From NCBI RefSeq assembly GCF_001050195.2, contig NZ_DF967965.1:2140186-2204185 (forward strand): 64,000 nucleotides of DNA, written 5' to 3'. Every line of letters begins with the position of its first letter. The first letter of the stretch is position 1. This stretch comes from Anaerolinea thermolimosa (GTDB lineage Bacteria; Chloroflexota; Anaerolineae; Anaerolineales; Anaerolineaceae). The position numbers and the translations under genes are program-made. Shown in pieces: positions 1 through 9,076 of this stretch. Below the pieces are notes generated by a model. It did no database searches. It had not been told where the DNA came from and was given only the letters and a program-made list of their open reading frames with translations.

Positions 1-578
1 GACTGGAATGGGCTTCCACCATCCCCGGCACAGTGGGAGGAGCCGTGGTTGGCAATGCCGGAGCTCACGGGGGCGATATGGCGGGGAATCTTTTACTGGC
101 AGAAATCTTGCACCCACACGGGAAAGAGGTCTGGCCGGTCGAACGCATGGCCTATGGCTACCGCAGCAGTGCTCTGAAATCAGCCACCGGGAAAGCAGTT
201 ATCCTCTCCGCCACACTGAAATTAAGCCATGGAGACCCGGTTGAGATTCAGGCCCGCATGGATGAATTTTCCAGACGACGGCGCAGTACCCAGCCCCCGG
301 GAGCAAGCATGGGGTCGATGTTTAAGAACCCTCCCGGAGACTATGCCGGGCGATTAATTGAAGCGGCGGGATTGAAAGGATATCGAAGCGGAGATGCTGA
401 AATCAGCCCGGTGCACGCGAATTTCTTTATCAACCATGGCCACGCTACCGCCGCACAGATCGGAGAATTAATTACTACGGCTTATCGGAAAGTAAAAGAA
501 CAGTTTGGAATTGCTCTGGAGCTGGAAGTAATCTTGGTCGGGCACTGGCCGGCCCTGACAGGCCAGGAACAACATTGA
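1..578 (+). CDS. murB: UDP-N-acetylmuramate dehydrogenase, C-terminal part (5' end outside window)
   Basis: This is the last ~190 codons of MurB, which reduces UDP-GlcNAc-enolpyruvate to UDP-MurNAc with NADPH and FAD in the cytoplasmic stage of peptidoglycan synthesis. The reading frame is open from base 3. It shows the flavin-domain signature (IPGTVGGAV, then NAGAHGG) and the C-terminal motif GSMFKNPPGD, whose Ser is the family's proton donor, followed by LIEAAGLKG and HANFFIN. The stop TGA overlaps the ATG of ddl (TGATG), so the two are translationally coupled. The N-terminal FAD-binding part lies to the left of the window. The identification is firm; only the true start is unknown. Confidence 0.95.
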   Translation, partial: LEWASTIPGTVGGAVVGNAGAHGGDMAGNLLLAEILHPHGKEVWPVERMAYGYRSSALKSATGKAVILSATLKLSHGDPVEIQARMDEFSRRRRSTQPPGASMGSMFKNPPGDYAGRLIEAAGLKGYRSGDAEISPVHANFFINHGHATAAQIGELITTAYRKVKEQFGIALELEVILVGHWPALTGQEQH

Positions 579-1696
579 TGGAGACAACGATGCAAAAGAA
601 ACTGCGAGTGGGAGTAATCTTCGGTGGACGTTCTGGAGAACACGACGTCTCTCTCATGTCATCCCATTCTGTCCTGAAAGTACTCGATCCGGAAAAATAT
701 GAGGTCTTTCAGGTCGGGATTACCCGTCAGGGAGCATGGGTGACTGGAGAGGATGTATGGTCGGCTTTAAAATCAGGCCAAACGGAGCACCTCACCCCCG
801 CAGTCTTGATTCCCCAGCCAGGACAGGCTGTCCTCTATGCCCTTAAACAACAAACCTTAGAAGCTGTCACCGAACTGGATGTTATCTTCCCCGTTTTACA
901 CGGTACTTTTGGTGAAGATGGTACCCTCCAGGGGTTACTTGAAATGGCCGATGTTGCTTATGTGGGGGCCGGGGTGCTTGGCTCTGCTGTGGGGATGGAT
1001 AAAGCGCTTTTTAAAGATGTGATGCGCGCCAATAACCTGCCAGTGGTCGATTCGATCCTGGTGCTTCGACGGGACATTGAGGAGAACATTCAGGACGTCA
1101 TCACCCGCGTTGAAGCCATGGGATATCCCCTGTTCACCAAACCTGCCAATCTGGGATCGTCGGTCGGGATCACTCGTTGCAGAGGACGGGCTGACCTCCA
1201 CGAAGGGTTACTGGAGGCCGCCCGGTTCGATCGGCGCGTGATTGTTGAGCGTGGGGTCAACCACGCACGTGAAATTGAGGTTGCCGTCCTTGGGAACGAC
1301 ACACCGGTCGCCTCTGTCCCGGGAGAAATTCGCCCGGGCGATGAGTTTTACAGTTATGAAGCCAAATACCTGATGGAGACCTCTGAATTGCTCATCCCGG
1401 CCCCTCTTCCTGAAGAGACCACCTCTCATGTGCAAGAACTGGCCGTGCGTGCGTACCAGGCCATTGACTGTGCTGGTCTGGCTCGCGTAGATTTCCTCAT
1501 GGACGGGCAAACCGGAGAAATTTGGATCAGTGAGATTAATACCATCCCTGGTTTCACGCAAATCAGTATGTATCCCAAGTTATGGGAAGCCAGCGGCCTT
1601 CCTTACGGTACGCTGGTCGATCGGCTGATCGCCCTTGCTCTTGAACGGAAAGCCGAACGTGACCGCACAGAGCGGGTGTTCAGGAGGGGATCATGA
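578..1696 (+). CDS. ddl: D-alanine--D-alanine ligase
   Basis: ATP-grasp ligase that makes D-Ala-D-Ala for the peptidoglycan stem peptide. At 372 residues it has the family's usual length. The N-terminal motif VIFGGRSGEHDVS, the central HGTFGEDGTLQGLLE, the ATP-grasp KPANLGSSVG and the C-terminal metal/phosphate motif EINTIPGFT are all present. I chose the ATG at 578, which overlaps the murB stop; an in-frame ATG at 590 with GGAGA just upstream is an alternative. The gene ends inside the ftsQ start (ATGA overlap). It sits in the dcw cluster, which fits its role in division-linked wall synthesis. Confidence 0.96.
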   Translation: METTMQKKLRVGVIFGGRSGEHDVSLMSSHSVLKVLDPEKYEVFQVGITRQGAWVTGEDVWSALKSGQTEHLTPAVLIPQPGQAVLYALKQQTLEAVTELDVIFPVLHGTFGEDGTLQGLLEMADVAYVGAGVLGSAVGMDKALFKDVMRANNLPVVDSILVLRRDIEENIQDVITRVEAMGYPLFTKPANLGSSVGITRCRGRADLHEGLLEAARFDRRVIVERGVNHAREIEVAVLGNDTPVASVPGEIRPGDEFYSYEAKYLMETSELLIPAPLPEETTSHVQELAVRAYQAIDCAGLARVDFLMDGQTGEIWISEINTIPGFTQISMYPKLWEASGLPYGTLVDRLIALALERKAERDRTERVFRRGS

Positions 1697-2763
1697 CGCG
1701 CAATACCAACACAACCACCAGTCGTGCTGAAGAACTACGGCGGCGGCGTCTCGAACAGGAGCAAAAGCGCATTCCCGCCACACCGGGCGTTTCTGGACGA
1801 ACCCGCAGAGCAACCGCGACCACCCCATTACCCTCTCGCCCGGTGGTGGTTCGAAATACCACTTTCGGCACACCCATTCACCGCCAGGTGGCCACATCCA
1901 ATCCACGGCGCACGTACTACGTTGCCCTGAACACAACCGGGGCAGAGCTTCGGCTTCCAGCAATGCCAGTCTTTCATCCCGGATGGAGATTGCTTTCAGC
2001 AGCCATTGCCATCCTGGCAGGCATTGGCTTTCTTTCTCTGGCCTTCTCGCCTTTCTTCCGCCTGGGAGCCGTCAACATCGTGGGATTAGAGCGCCTGGCG
2101 CCTACCGAAATTCAGGCAGTGACCCATCTCGAAAATCTGTCCATTATTGAAGTCAACCCTGGCGAAGTCAGAGAAGCGATCAGCTCGCACTTCCCCGGGC
2201 TGGAAATGGTCGAGGTGAAAGTTGCCCTGCCTGCTACGGTTACCATCCAGCTCAAAGAACGCCAGCCCATCCTGGCCTGGCGTCAGGGCGATAAGGTGCA
2301 ATGGATCGATGCCAGTGGCGTGGTCTTTCCTGCCTCTGGATCTATAGACGGCCTGGTAACGATCAGTTCCCCGGAGCCTCCTCCTGTGAACCTTCCCCAG
2401 GCTGAGAATCAACCTGGAGCTGAAGATGCAACAGCTGAAACCAGGCAAACCAACGGCAGTGGAACGCTTGCCAAACCCGTGGCTGTTGGCCCGGCACGGC
2501 TCGATCCATCCATCCTCGAAACTGCCCAGAGACTGGCCGCGCACCTTCCGGCTGGCACTCCCCTCGTTTACCTTCCCTCAGAAGGACTCGGCTGGGAGGC
2601 TCCCTCCGGCTGTGACATTTTCATCGGCAGTGATCTTTCGCGCTTCGAAGTGAAACTGGCCGCGGTTCAGGCCATTGAAGCCGAGCTCAACAAACAGGGG
2701 ATTGTTGCCGAGTTAATCAACGCCCGCAACCTGGACGCACCTTATTATCGAGCGGAGAAATAA
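1693..2763 (+). CDS. ftsQ: Cell division protein FtsQ/DivIB
   Basis: Bitopic divisome protein of 356 residues. A long, basic, Arg/Thr-rich cytoplasmic tail (about 1-95) precedes one membrane segment (about 99-120). A POTRA domain follows (about 123-191, including FRLGAVNIVGLERL and LPATVTIQLKERQPILAW), then the extracytoplasmic beta domain. Family knowledge: FtsQ links FtsL/FtsB to the ring and regulates septal synthesis. The start overlaps the ddl stop, and ftsA begins 4 bases after this stop, so it belongs to the same operon. An unusual Pro/Gln/Glu/Ala-rich stretch (about 227-262) appears to be inserted in the beta domain. The call rests on domain order and position, because sequence conservation in this family is low. 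Confidence 0.9.
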   Translation: MTRNTNTTTSRAEELRRRRLEQEQKRIPATPGVSGRTRRATATTPLPSRPVVVRNTTFGTPIHRQVATSNPRRTYYVALNTTGAELRLPAMPVFHPGWRLLSAAIAILAGIGFLSLAFSPFFRLGAVNIVGLERLAPTEIQAVTHLENLSIIEVNPGEVREAISSHFPGLEMVEVKVALPATVTIQLKERQPILAWRQGDKVQWIDASGVVFPASGSIDGLVTISSPEPPPVNLPQAENQPGAEDATAETRQTNGSGTLAKPVAVGPARLDPSILETAQRLAAHLPAGTPLVYLPSEGLGWEAPSGCDIFIGSDLSRFEVKLAAVQAIEAELNKQGIVAELINARNLDAPYYRAEK

Positions 2764-2767
2764 ACGT

Positions 2768-4003
2768 ATGGCGGATGAAACGATTGTGGTTGGAATTGAC
2801 ATCGGTACCACCAAGGTTTGTACCCTGGTAGCCCGTGTAGAGGGGGGGAACAACCTGCGCATCCTGGGCGTGGGCATTGAACCATCTCAGGGCATCCGCA
2901 AAGGCACCATCGTGGATCTCCAGGCGGCTTCACAGGCCATCGCCCGCTCCATTGAGAAAGCCGAACGCACCTCAGGGATGGAAATCACCTCGGCACTCGT
3001 CAGCCTGGCCGGTTCGCATGTATCATCGGTCAATAGCCGGGGCGTGGTGGGCATCTCCGGGCGGGTCATCGATCAGGAAGATGTCTTTCGCGCACTGGAT
3101 GCCGCTCAGGCCGTGGCCATCCCGCACAACCGGGAAATTATCCACGTCATCCAGCGCAATTTCGTGGTAGACGGTCAGGATGGCATACACATGCCCATTG
3201 GCATGCATGGATACCGGCTGGAAGTGGAAGCCCACATCATTACCGCTTCAGCCTCCACCATCGAAAACCTGCGTCAGTGCGTCCAGGCTTCCGGTGTTGA
3301 AGTAGTACAGTTTGTCCTCAACCCCCTTGCCTCTGCTGAAGTGGTTCTCTCTGATACAGAGCGCCAGATGGGAGTTGTGGTGTGCGATATTGGTGGAGGC
3401 ACAACCGATATGGCCATTTACATTGATGGCGATATCTGGCACACCATGGTGCTCGGGATCGGGGGAAATCATATCACCTCAGATATTGCCCACGGTCTGC
3501 GCCTCTCCATTTCTCAGGCCGAAGAGGTGAAAAAACAGTACGGTCACGCCATCCAGAGGGAAGTGGGAGAAAACGAGACCTTTTCCACCCGCATATTTGG
3601 AGAAGACCACCCGGTGGAGGTTCGCCGCCGTGATCTGGCCATGATCATCGAAGCCCGCGTTGAAGAAATTTTCGATCTGATTTTACAGGAAATCAAACGC
3701 TCCGGGTACGATGGTCTTCTACCAGCCGGGATGGTCTTAACCGGCGGGAGCAGCCAGTTGTCTGGCATTCGCACTCTGGCAAGTGAAGTCCTGGGCTTAC
3801 CGGTTCGGGTTGCCCGCCCGGAAAACCTGGTGGGGCTGACCGACCAGCTTCATTCGCCAGCCTATTCAACCAGCGTGGGCCTGCTCAACTGGGCCATGAT
3901 GATGAGCGAAGCCGCCCCTTCGGTGGGGCATCGCCCGCGCAAGAAAGGAGGTTCCGTTTGGGGAGATCAATTCATCAACTTCCTGAAGCGGCTTTTACCG
4001 TAA
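2768..4003 (+). CDS. ftsA: Cell division protein FtsA
   Basis: Actin-like ATPase that tethers FtsZ filaments to the membrane. The 411 residues include the phosphate-1 motif GIDIGTTKV near residue 9, the phosphate-2 motif CDIGGGTTDMAIY, and the adenosine motif MVLTGGSSQLSGI. The C-terminus has the short amphipathic helix (WGDQFINFLKRLLP) that serves as the membrane-targeting sequence in this family. It lies between ftsQ and ftsZ. The 66-base gap to ftsZ is larger than the other gaps in the cluster and contains GAGGAG before the ftsZ start. Confidence 0.96.
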   Translation: MADETIVVGIDIGTTKVCTLVARVEGGNNLRILGVGIEPSQGIRKGTIVDLQAASQAIARSIEKAERTSGMEITSALVSLAGSHVSSVNSRGVVGISGRVIDQEDVFRALDAAQAVAIPHNREIIHVIQRNFVVDGQDGIHMPIGMHGYRLEVEAHIITASASTIENLRQCVQASGVEVVQFVLNPLASAEVVLSDTERQMGVVVCDIGGGTTDMAIYIDGDIWHTMVLGIGGNHITSDIAHGLRLSISQAEEVKKQYGHAIQREVGENETFSTRIFGEDHPVEVRRRDLAMIIEARVEEIFDLILQEIKRSGYDGLLPAGMVLTGGSSQLSGIRTLASEVLGLPVRVARPENLVGLTDQLHSPAYSTSVGLLNWAMMMSEAAPSVGHRPRKKGGSVWGDQFINFLKRLLP

Positions 4004-4069
4004 TTCGACCAAAGGACGATCTAAAGGAAAATCGGTTTCTATTGTAAAATTACCGAGGAGGCACATACC

Positions 4070-5227
4070 ATGGACATGAATCAACCACTACCCGAATCAT
4101 TCGCCCGCATCAAAGTCATCGGGGTCGGCGGAGGTGGCTGCAATGCTGTCAACCGCATGATCGAAGAAGGCTTGCAGGGCATAGAGTTCATCACGGTCAA
4201 CACCGACGGACAGGCGTTGCAGCTCTCGAAAGCTCAAACGCGTGTACGCATCGGAGAAAAGGTCACCCGCGGCCTTGGCGCTGGAGGTAACCCCGAAATG
4301 GGGCGCAAAGCCGCCGAGGAATCCGCCGAAGAGCTGTACGAAGTGCTCAAGGGCAGCGACATGGTGTTCGTCACAGCTGGCATGGGTGGAGGCACAGGCA
4401 CCGGAGCGGCTCCCATTGTGGCACAGATCGCGAAGGAAGTCGGCGCTTTAACCATCGGGGTGGTCACCCGCCCCTTCACCTTTGAAGGGGCTCGCCGCGC
4501 CAAAGCCAGCGAAGAGGGCATCATGCGCCTGAAAGAACACGCCGACACACTGATCGTCATCCCCAACGATCGGTTGCTCCAAATGGTGGATAAACGCGCC
4601 AGTCTTCAGGACGCCTTCCGCCTGGCAGATGACGTTCTGCGCCAGGGCATTCAGGGCATCTCCGAACTCATCACCGTTCCCGGCTTAATTAATCTGGACT
4701 TCGCCGATGTGCGCTCTATTATGTCCGAAGGCGGCGCTGCCCTCATGGCCGTAGGCCATGCCTCCGGGGAAGAGCGCGCCCGGGTTGCGGCAGAAATGGC
4801 CATTTCCAGCCACCTGCTCGATATCACCATCGATGGAGCCCGCGGTATCCTCTTCAACGTCACCGGCGGTCCCGATCTCACCCTCTTCGAGGTCAACCAG
4901 GCCGCGGCCATCATTAAGGAGACGGCACATCCCGATGTTAACCTGATCTTCGGCGCAGTGATCGATCCAAAGATCGGAGATGAGATTCGCATTACAGTAA
5001 TCGCCACGGGTTTTGATAGTAGCGGGGTCCGGCCAGCTGACCGGCCGATCAAGCTCGAGGATATGCAGACCCCGCAGCGTCTCCGCTCGAACACCGGAAC
5101 TCCACAGCCAGCCGAACGTCCTTCGGCTACCACTCCCCCTGCCAATCAGGCCCAATCTGATTTCCAGCGAGTGGTCAATACCGACGACTTCGATATTCCG
5201 GCCTTCCTGCGGAACCGCAAGCGGTAA
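4070..5227 (+). CDS. ftsZ: Cell division GTPase FtsZ
   Basis: Tubulin-like GTPase that forms the cytokinetic ring. The 385-residue product has the N-terminal [13 protein letters not shown], the tubulin signature [10 protein letters not shown], the T7-loop region [11 protein letters not shown], a variable Pro/Thr-rich linker, and the conserved C-terminal peptide [14 protein letters not shown] that docks FtsA and other partners. The ATG at 4070 has GAGGAG at good spacing. It is the last dcw gene here and is followed by a strong intrinsic terminator at 5348. Confidence 0.98.
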   Translation: MDMNQPLPESFARIKVIGVGGGGCNAVNRMIEEGLQGIEFITVNTDGQALQLSKAQTRVRIGEKVTRGLGAGGNPEMGRKAAEESAEELYEVLKGSDMVFVTAGMGGGTGTGAAPIVAQIAKEVGALTIGVVTRPFTFEGARRAKASEEGIMRLKEHADTLIVIPNDRLLQMVDKRASLQDAFRLADDVLRQGIQGISELITVPGLINLDFADVRSIMSEGGAALMAVGHASGEERARVAAEMAISSHLLDITIDGARGILFNVTGGPDLTLFEVNQAAAIIKETAHPDVNLIFGAVIDPKIGDEIRITVIATGFDSSGVRPADRPIKLEDMQTPQRLRSNTGTPQPAERPSATTPPANQAQSDFQRVVNTDDFDIPAFLRNRKR

Positions 5228-5304
5228 CGCAGCTCATTGAGCGGTAGGGGGCCGCCGGGAACAGGTTCTGTCCGTGGTACCCTTCTCCCTTCCGGGGAAA
5301 ATCA

Positions 5305-5326
5305 ACGGGTAAAGTGCCTTACCCGT
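5305..5326 (+). other. Perfect 8-bp hairpin downstream of ftsZ
   Basis: ACGGGTAA and TTACCCGT flank a six-base loop, followed by CTTT. It may be a weak first terminator or a 3'-end stabiliser for the ftsZ transcript. The stretch 5228-5304 before it is GC-rich and shows no open frame with a convincing start. Confidence 0.5.
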
Positions 5327-5347
5327 CTTTCCCATTTAACTGTAACT

Positions 5348-5384
5348 AGCCACCCCCTGAGTTATTGTCAGGGGGTGGCTTTTC
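5348..5384 (+). terminator. Intrinsic terminator after ftsZ
   Basis: A perfect 13-bp stem (AGCCACCCCCTGA / TCAGGGGGTGGCT, loop of 7) is followed by TTTCT. It ends the dcw transcription unit. Between here and the nrdR promoter (5385-5641) I see no supported gene or RNA; the apparent frames there have no ribosome-binding site and look non-coding. Confidence 0.92.
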
Positions 5385-5641
5385 TCTGGCCGGGTGTTTC
5401 ATCCCGCCAGATTGAATGGCTCAGCCCAGTCGGTTGATTTTTCTTTAAGCCATTCTTTTCTTCTGGCGCCAACCTCTTTCAGGCATCCCTACATCTGGGA
5501 AATTCCACCCCGGCTGCGTATTTTTCCCTTTATATACCCGGCCTTTTTGGGTTCTCTATGGACTCATTTCAGCTCAGTCCGCCCCTCTGAAGCCACAGGA
5601 AATCTCAACCAAATATTAAGGTTAAGAATGCACAAAACCGC

Positions 5642-5670
5642 TTGAACCGATCGATCTTTTGTGCTAGAAT
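5642..5670 (+). promoter_or_regulatory. Sigma-70 type promoter of nrdR-nrdJ
   Basis: TTGAAC, a 17-base spacer, then TAGAAT preceded by TGC (extended -10). Transcription should start near 5677, about 100 bases before nrdR, leaving room for a regulated leader. Confidence 0.8.
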
Positions 5671-5680
5671 AACTTCACGT

Positions 5681-5692
5681 CGTATATATACG
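5681..5692 (+). promoter_or_regulatory. Palindrome at the nrdR transcript start, possible NrdR box
   Basis: CGTATATATACG is a perfect 12-base palindrome just after the predicted transcription start. NrdR boxes in other bacteria are AT-rich palindromes with a TATATA core, so autoregulation by the adjacent NrdR is plausible. The flanking bases differ from the usual consensus, so this is tentative. A second paired box, usual for NrdR, was not obvious. Confidence 0.4.
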
Positions 5693-5705
5693 GCTTCTCG
5701 CAAAT

Positions 5706-5737
5706 ACTACCGCCAGATATGGGGGTAGTGGTTTTTT
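5706..5737 (+). terminator. Terminator-like hairpin in the nrdR leader (attenuator candidate)
   Basis: ACTACC pairs with GGTAGT and an inner CC with GG around the loop AGATAT, followed by GG and six T. It lies between the promoter and the nrdR start, so it must be read through for nrdR-nrdJ to be expressed. Possible control by attenuation is an inference from position. Confidence 0.65.
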
Positions 5738-5775
5738 CTCTCGACCCAAAACCGCTATACACCAGGAGGAAATAA

Positions 5776-6258
5776 ATGCGGTGTCCTTACTGCCAGGGTG
5801 AAGATTCGAAAGTGCTGGATACCTCGCATGATAACCGCGGTATCGTTCGCCGCCGTCGCGAATGTACTACCTGTCATCAACGTTTCACCACCGTAGAACG
5901 CCCTCTGCTGGCGACCCCATTGATCATAAAAAAAGACGGTTCGCGTGAGGAATTCGACCGGGAAAAGCTGCTACGCGGCATTCGTATTGCCTGTGCTAAA
6001 CGTCCCGTGCCAGCCTCAGCTATTGAGCGCCTGGTTGGAGAGATCGAATCGTCACTTCAACGCATGGGGCGCGCTGAGGTCAGTTCACGTGTCATCGGCG
6101 ATATGGTCATCAATGGGCTGAAAGAGCTGGATCACATCGCGTACATCCGTTATGGGATTGTTTATTTACAGCTGGATGATCTCCGCGCCATCCGCAACGA
6201 GATCGACCGATTACTCAAAGATGAGGAGACAAGCAATGGAAACAAGCGAACAATCTGA
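5776..6258 (+). CDS. nrdR: Transcriptional repressor NrdR
   Basis: Nucleotide-sensing repressor of ribonucleotide reductase genes. The 160 residues comprise an N-terminal zinc ribbon (CPYCQG about 3-8 and [10 protein letters not shown] about 31-40, with an Arg-rich strand between) and an ATP-cone domain (about 46-140, [18 protein letters not shown]). AGGAGG at 5763-5768 precedes the ATG. The last 23 bases overlap the start of nrdJ, so repressor and target are cotranscribed and probably coupled. Confidence 0.97.
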   Translation: MRCPYCQGEDSKVLDTSHDNRGIVRRRRECTTCHQRFTTVERPLLATPLIIKKDGSREEFDREKLLRGIRIACAKRPVPASAIERLVGEIESSLQRMGRAEVSSRVIGDMVINGLKELDHIAYIRYGIVYLQLDDLRAIRNEIDRLLKDEETSNGNKRTI

Positions 6259-8821
6259 TCTATTACGTAGTGGCCTGATTCCCATCCCCCCTCTCCCGCC
6301 CGATCTTCCAGCGGTTGAGCTAACCGAAAATGCCCGACAGGTACTTATCCGACGGTATGTCCGCCGTAATGACGACGGTTCGCTGGCCGAAACCGTGGAA
6401 GAAATGTTCTGGCGGGTCGCTTATAACATTGCCCGCATTGAAGAAACCTGGGGCAACCCCGATATTCTTGAACGCGCTCGCGCCTTTTATCTTCTGCTCA
6501 CCAGCAAAAAATTCTTTCCCAATTCTCCCACCTTCACCGGTGCCGGCACACCCCTCGGCCAGCTGGCAGCCTGCTTTGTTTTACCCATCGTTGATGACAT
6601 GGGCCGTGACCCGGCAGGCATTTTTCAAACCCTGCGTGATGCTGCCCTCATCCAGCAAACGGGTGGAGGCAATGGGTTCTCATTCTCTCGCCTGCGCCCC
6701 AAAGGCTCAGTCGTTAAAACTTCTTCGGGCCAGGCAACCGGCCCGGTGGGCTTTTTAAGGGTCTACGATCATGCATTCGGAGAAATCGCCCAGGGTGGCA
6801 CGCGTCGCGGAGCCAACATGGGAGTTTTACGGGTTGACCATCCAGATATTGAAGAATTTATCACCTGCAAGACCGATGAAAATGCCATCACCAACTTTAA
6901 CATTTCAGTTGGAATCACCGATGCTTTTATGCGGGCTGTACGAGATGACACCGAATGGGAATTGCGTTTCCCTGACGTGACCGATCCAAGATACCGTACT
7001 TTCAGAGGCACACTGGAACAGGCCGAAGCCGCCGGATTGCCCATCCGCACATACCGGAAAGTACGCGCCCGCGATTTATTTAATAAAATTGTACGCCAGG
7101 CTCATCATAACGGTGAACCGGGCGTTCTTTTCCTCGATGCTGCTAACCGTTCCAACCCTGTTCCCCACCTTTACCCGCTGGAGGCGACGAACCCGTGCGG
7201 AGAACAATGGCTTGGCCCGTATGAAAACTGCTGCCTTGGCTCCATTAACCTGGCCCAGCACCTCGGCAAGAACGGCAGTGTGGACTGGGAAACCCTGCGG
7301 CAATCGGTCGTTCTGGCTACCATCTTCCTCGATGACGTGGTGGAGGCCAACGCTTATGTGCCTGCTGTTCCTCAATTGAAAGAAGCCGCTCACCGTGCCC
7401 GGCGCATCGGGCTGGGTATTATGGGGCTGGCCGATTTGATGTACCACTGCGGAATCCGCTATGGTTCTCTGGAAGGCCAGGAATTTGGCGCTCAGGTGAT
7501 GGAGTTCGTGCGCTACCATTCCATGAAAACTTCTATCGAACTGGCCCAGCAACGGGGAGCCTTCCCTGCCATCCGCGGCTCCATTTATGACCCCGATCAT
7601 CTCATTTGGACCCCTCCACAATCCATTGTTCCCTACACTCATGACTACGGCCGTCCATCAGTGGACTGGGAGTCGATCGTGCAGGGCATTCGTACATACG
7701 GCATTCGTAACGCTGCCCAGACCACCATCGCCCCTACCGGCACCATTGCCACCGTGGCCGGTTGCGAAGGGTACGGGTGCGAACCAGTTTTTGCCCTGGC
7801 GTATATCCGCCATGTCAACGACAACGGAAAAGACCTGCAATTACTCTACGCCTCTCCAGCCTTTGAGGAGGCCATTCAAAAAGCCGGCATTGACCCTGAA
7901 ACCCGCGAAGAAATTCTCGAACAAATTATGACCGAAGGAACCTGCCAGCACGTCACGGCGCTCCCGGCTCACATCCGCGAAGTTTTTGTCGTCTCCAGCG
8001 ACATCACTGCGGAAGAACATGTGCGCATGCAGGCCGCACTTCAGGCTTTCGTCGATAACAGCCTCTCAAAAACAATTAACTTCCCCCCTGAAGCCACCGA
8101 AGAAGATGTGGCCACCGCCTACATGCTGGCCTGGGAACTGGGCTGCAAGGGCATTACGGTATATGTTACTGGCTCACGCGAAAAGGTCGTGCTGGAAACA
8201 CGCGCAACAGCCAGTAAAAAACAGGAAAAAGAATCCCCTGCTCCCCAGCAGCTGCCGATCTGGCATGAGAGTAAAAAACCCCGCCCCCAAATTTTACCGG
8301 GATACACCCTCCATGTAGACACCCCGCTTGGAAAAACCTTTGTGACAGTCAATGAAAACGGAGGGGGGCAACCTTTCGAGGTCTTCCTCAATTCGGCCAA
8401 AGCTGGTTCCGATATTGCCGCCGTCACCGAGGCCATTGGCAGGCTGATCAGTTACATACTGCGGATGGCTTCTCCAGTAGAACCGGTGGAACGCCTGCGT
8501 GAGGTGGTGCGCCAGCTCAGCGGCATTGGCGGCGGGCGCTCCCTCGGATTTGGCCCTAACCGCGTTCGTTCTTTGCCGGACGGCATTGCCCAGGCACTGG
8601 AAAAATATCTGGACTTATGGAAAGAACGGCGCGAGGCAGGCGCTACCCATCCACCCATGGCCCATGGCAATGGAAGCGAACACCACCCCGGCCAGACACC
8701 CGCCGCGCAACCCCCTTTGCTCACCCCGCTGGGAGATCTTTGCCCGGAATGTGGGCAGGCCTCGGTGGTCAACGAAGAGGGATGCCGAAAATGTTATTCC
8801 TGTGGCTATAGCGAGTGTTGA
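6236..8821 (+). CDS. nrdJ: Adenosylcobalamin-dependent (class II) ribonucleotide reductase
   Basis: Makes deoxyribonucleotides with coenzyme B12 and no oxygen requirement, as expected of an anaerobe. The 861-residue chain shows the N-terminal disulfide-cysteine region ([10 protein letters not shown]), the active-site motif [21 protein letters not shown], the phosphate-binding [19 protein letters not shown], a ~120-residue C-terminal domain, and a terminal zinc-ribbon/redox tail (CPECG ... [12 protein letters not shown]). I chose the ATG at 6236, which has GAGGAG upstream and overlaps the end of nrdR; a longer frame upstream simply mirrors nrdR. Terminated at 8857-8899. The substrate level (di- or triphosphate) cannot be read from sequence alone; similarity suggests diphosphate. 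Confidence 0.95.
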   Translation: METSEQSDLLRSGLIPIPPLPPDLPAVELTENARQVLIRRYVRRNDDGSLAETVEEMFWRVAYNIARIEETWGNPDILERARAFYLLLTSKKFFPNSPTFTGAGTPLGQLAACFVLPIVDDMGRDPAGIFQTLRDAALIQQTGGGNGFSFSRLRPKGSVVKTSSGQATGPVGFLRVYDHAFGEIAQGGTRRGANMGVLRVDHPDIEEFITCKTDENAITNFNISVGITDAFMRAVRDDTEWELRFPDVTDPRYRTFRGTLEQAEAAGLPIRTYRKVRARDLFNKIVRQAHHNGEPGVLFLDAANRSNPVPHLYPLEATNPCGEQWLGPYENCCLGSINLAQHLGKNGSVDWETLRQSVVLATIFLDDVVEANAYVPAVPQLKEAAHRARRIGLGIMGLADLMYHCGIRYGSLEGQEFGAQVMEFVRYHSMKTSIELAQQRGAFPAIRGSIYDPDHLIWTPPQSIVPYTHDYGRPSVDWESIVQGIRTYGIRNAAQTTIAPTGTIATVAGCEGYGCEPVFALAYIRHVNDNGKDLQLLYASPAFEEAIQKAGIDPETREEILEQIMTEGTCQHVTALPAHIREVFVVSSDITAEEHVRMQAALQAFVDNSLSKTINFPPEATEEDVATAYMLAWELGCKGITVYVTGSREKVVLETRATASKKQEKESPAPQQLPIWHESKKPRPQILPGYTLHVDTPLGKTFVTVNENGGGQPFEVFLNSAKAGSDIAAVTEAIGRLISYILRMASPVEPVERLREVVRQLSGIGGGRSLGFGPNRVRSLPDGIAQALEKYLDLWKERREAGATHPPMAHGNGSEHHPGQTPAAQPPLLTPLGDLCPECGQASVVNEEGCRKCYSCGYSEC

Positions 8822-8856
8822 TCCGGCTTCGATAAGCTGACCGTCCTGTATCCCTC

Positions 8857-8899
8857 AAAAACTGCCAGCACTCAAGGAATTGGGGTTGCTGGCAGTTTT
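8857..8899 (+). terminator. Intrinsic terminator after nrdJ
   Basis: AAAACTGCCAGCA pairs with TGCTGGCAGTTTT across a 16-base loop. The A-run and T-run make it functional in both directions. Confidence 0.9.
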
Positions 8900-9006
8900 A
8901 TGTGGCTAACACGATTCTCACTTTTCTATCTGAAGAATTTTTTATGCCTTTCCAGGCACCGCGTCCGGTTGGTTAACTCTATGAGGTAACTCATGGCTTC
9001 TTCTTA

Positions 9007-9035
9007 TTGAAACCATTTTGTAAGTATCCTATACT
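9007..9035 (+). promoter_or_regulatory. Sigma-70 type promoter of the split propeller gene
   Basis: TTGAAA, 17-base spacer, TATACT, about 40 bases before the ATG at 9077. Confidence 0.75.
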
Positions 9036-9076
9036 AAAGCAAAGACCACAGAGGGTGGCCTGAGAGTTCTTCAACC

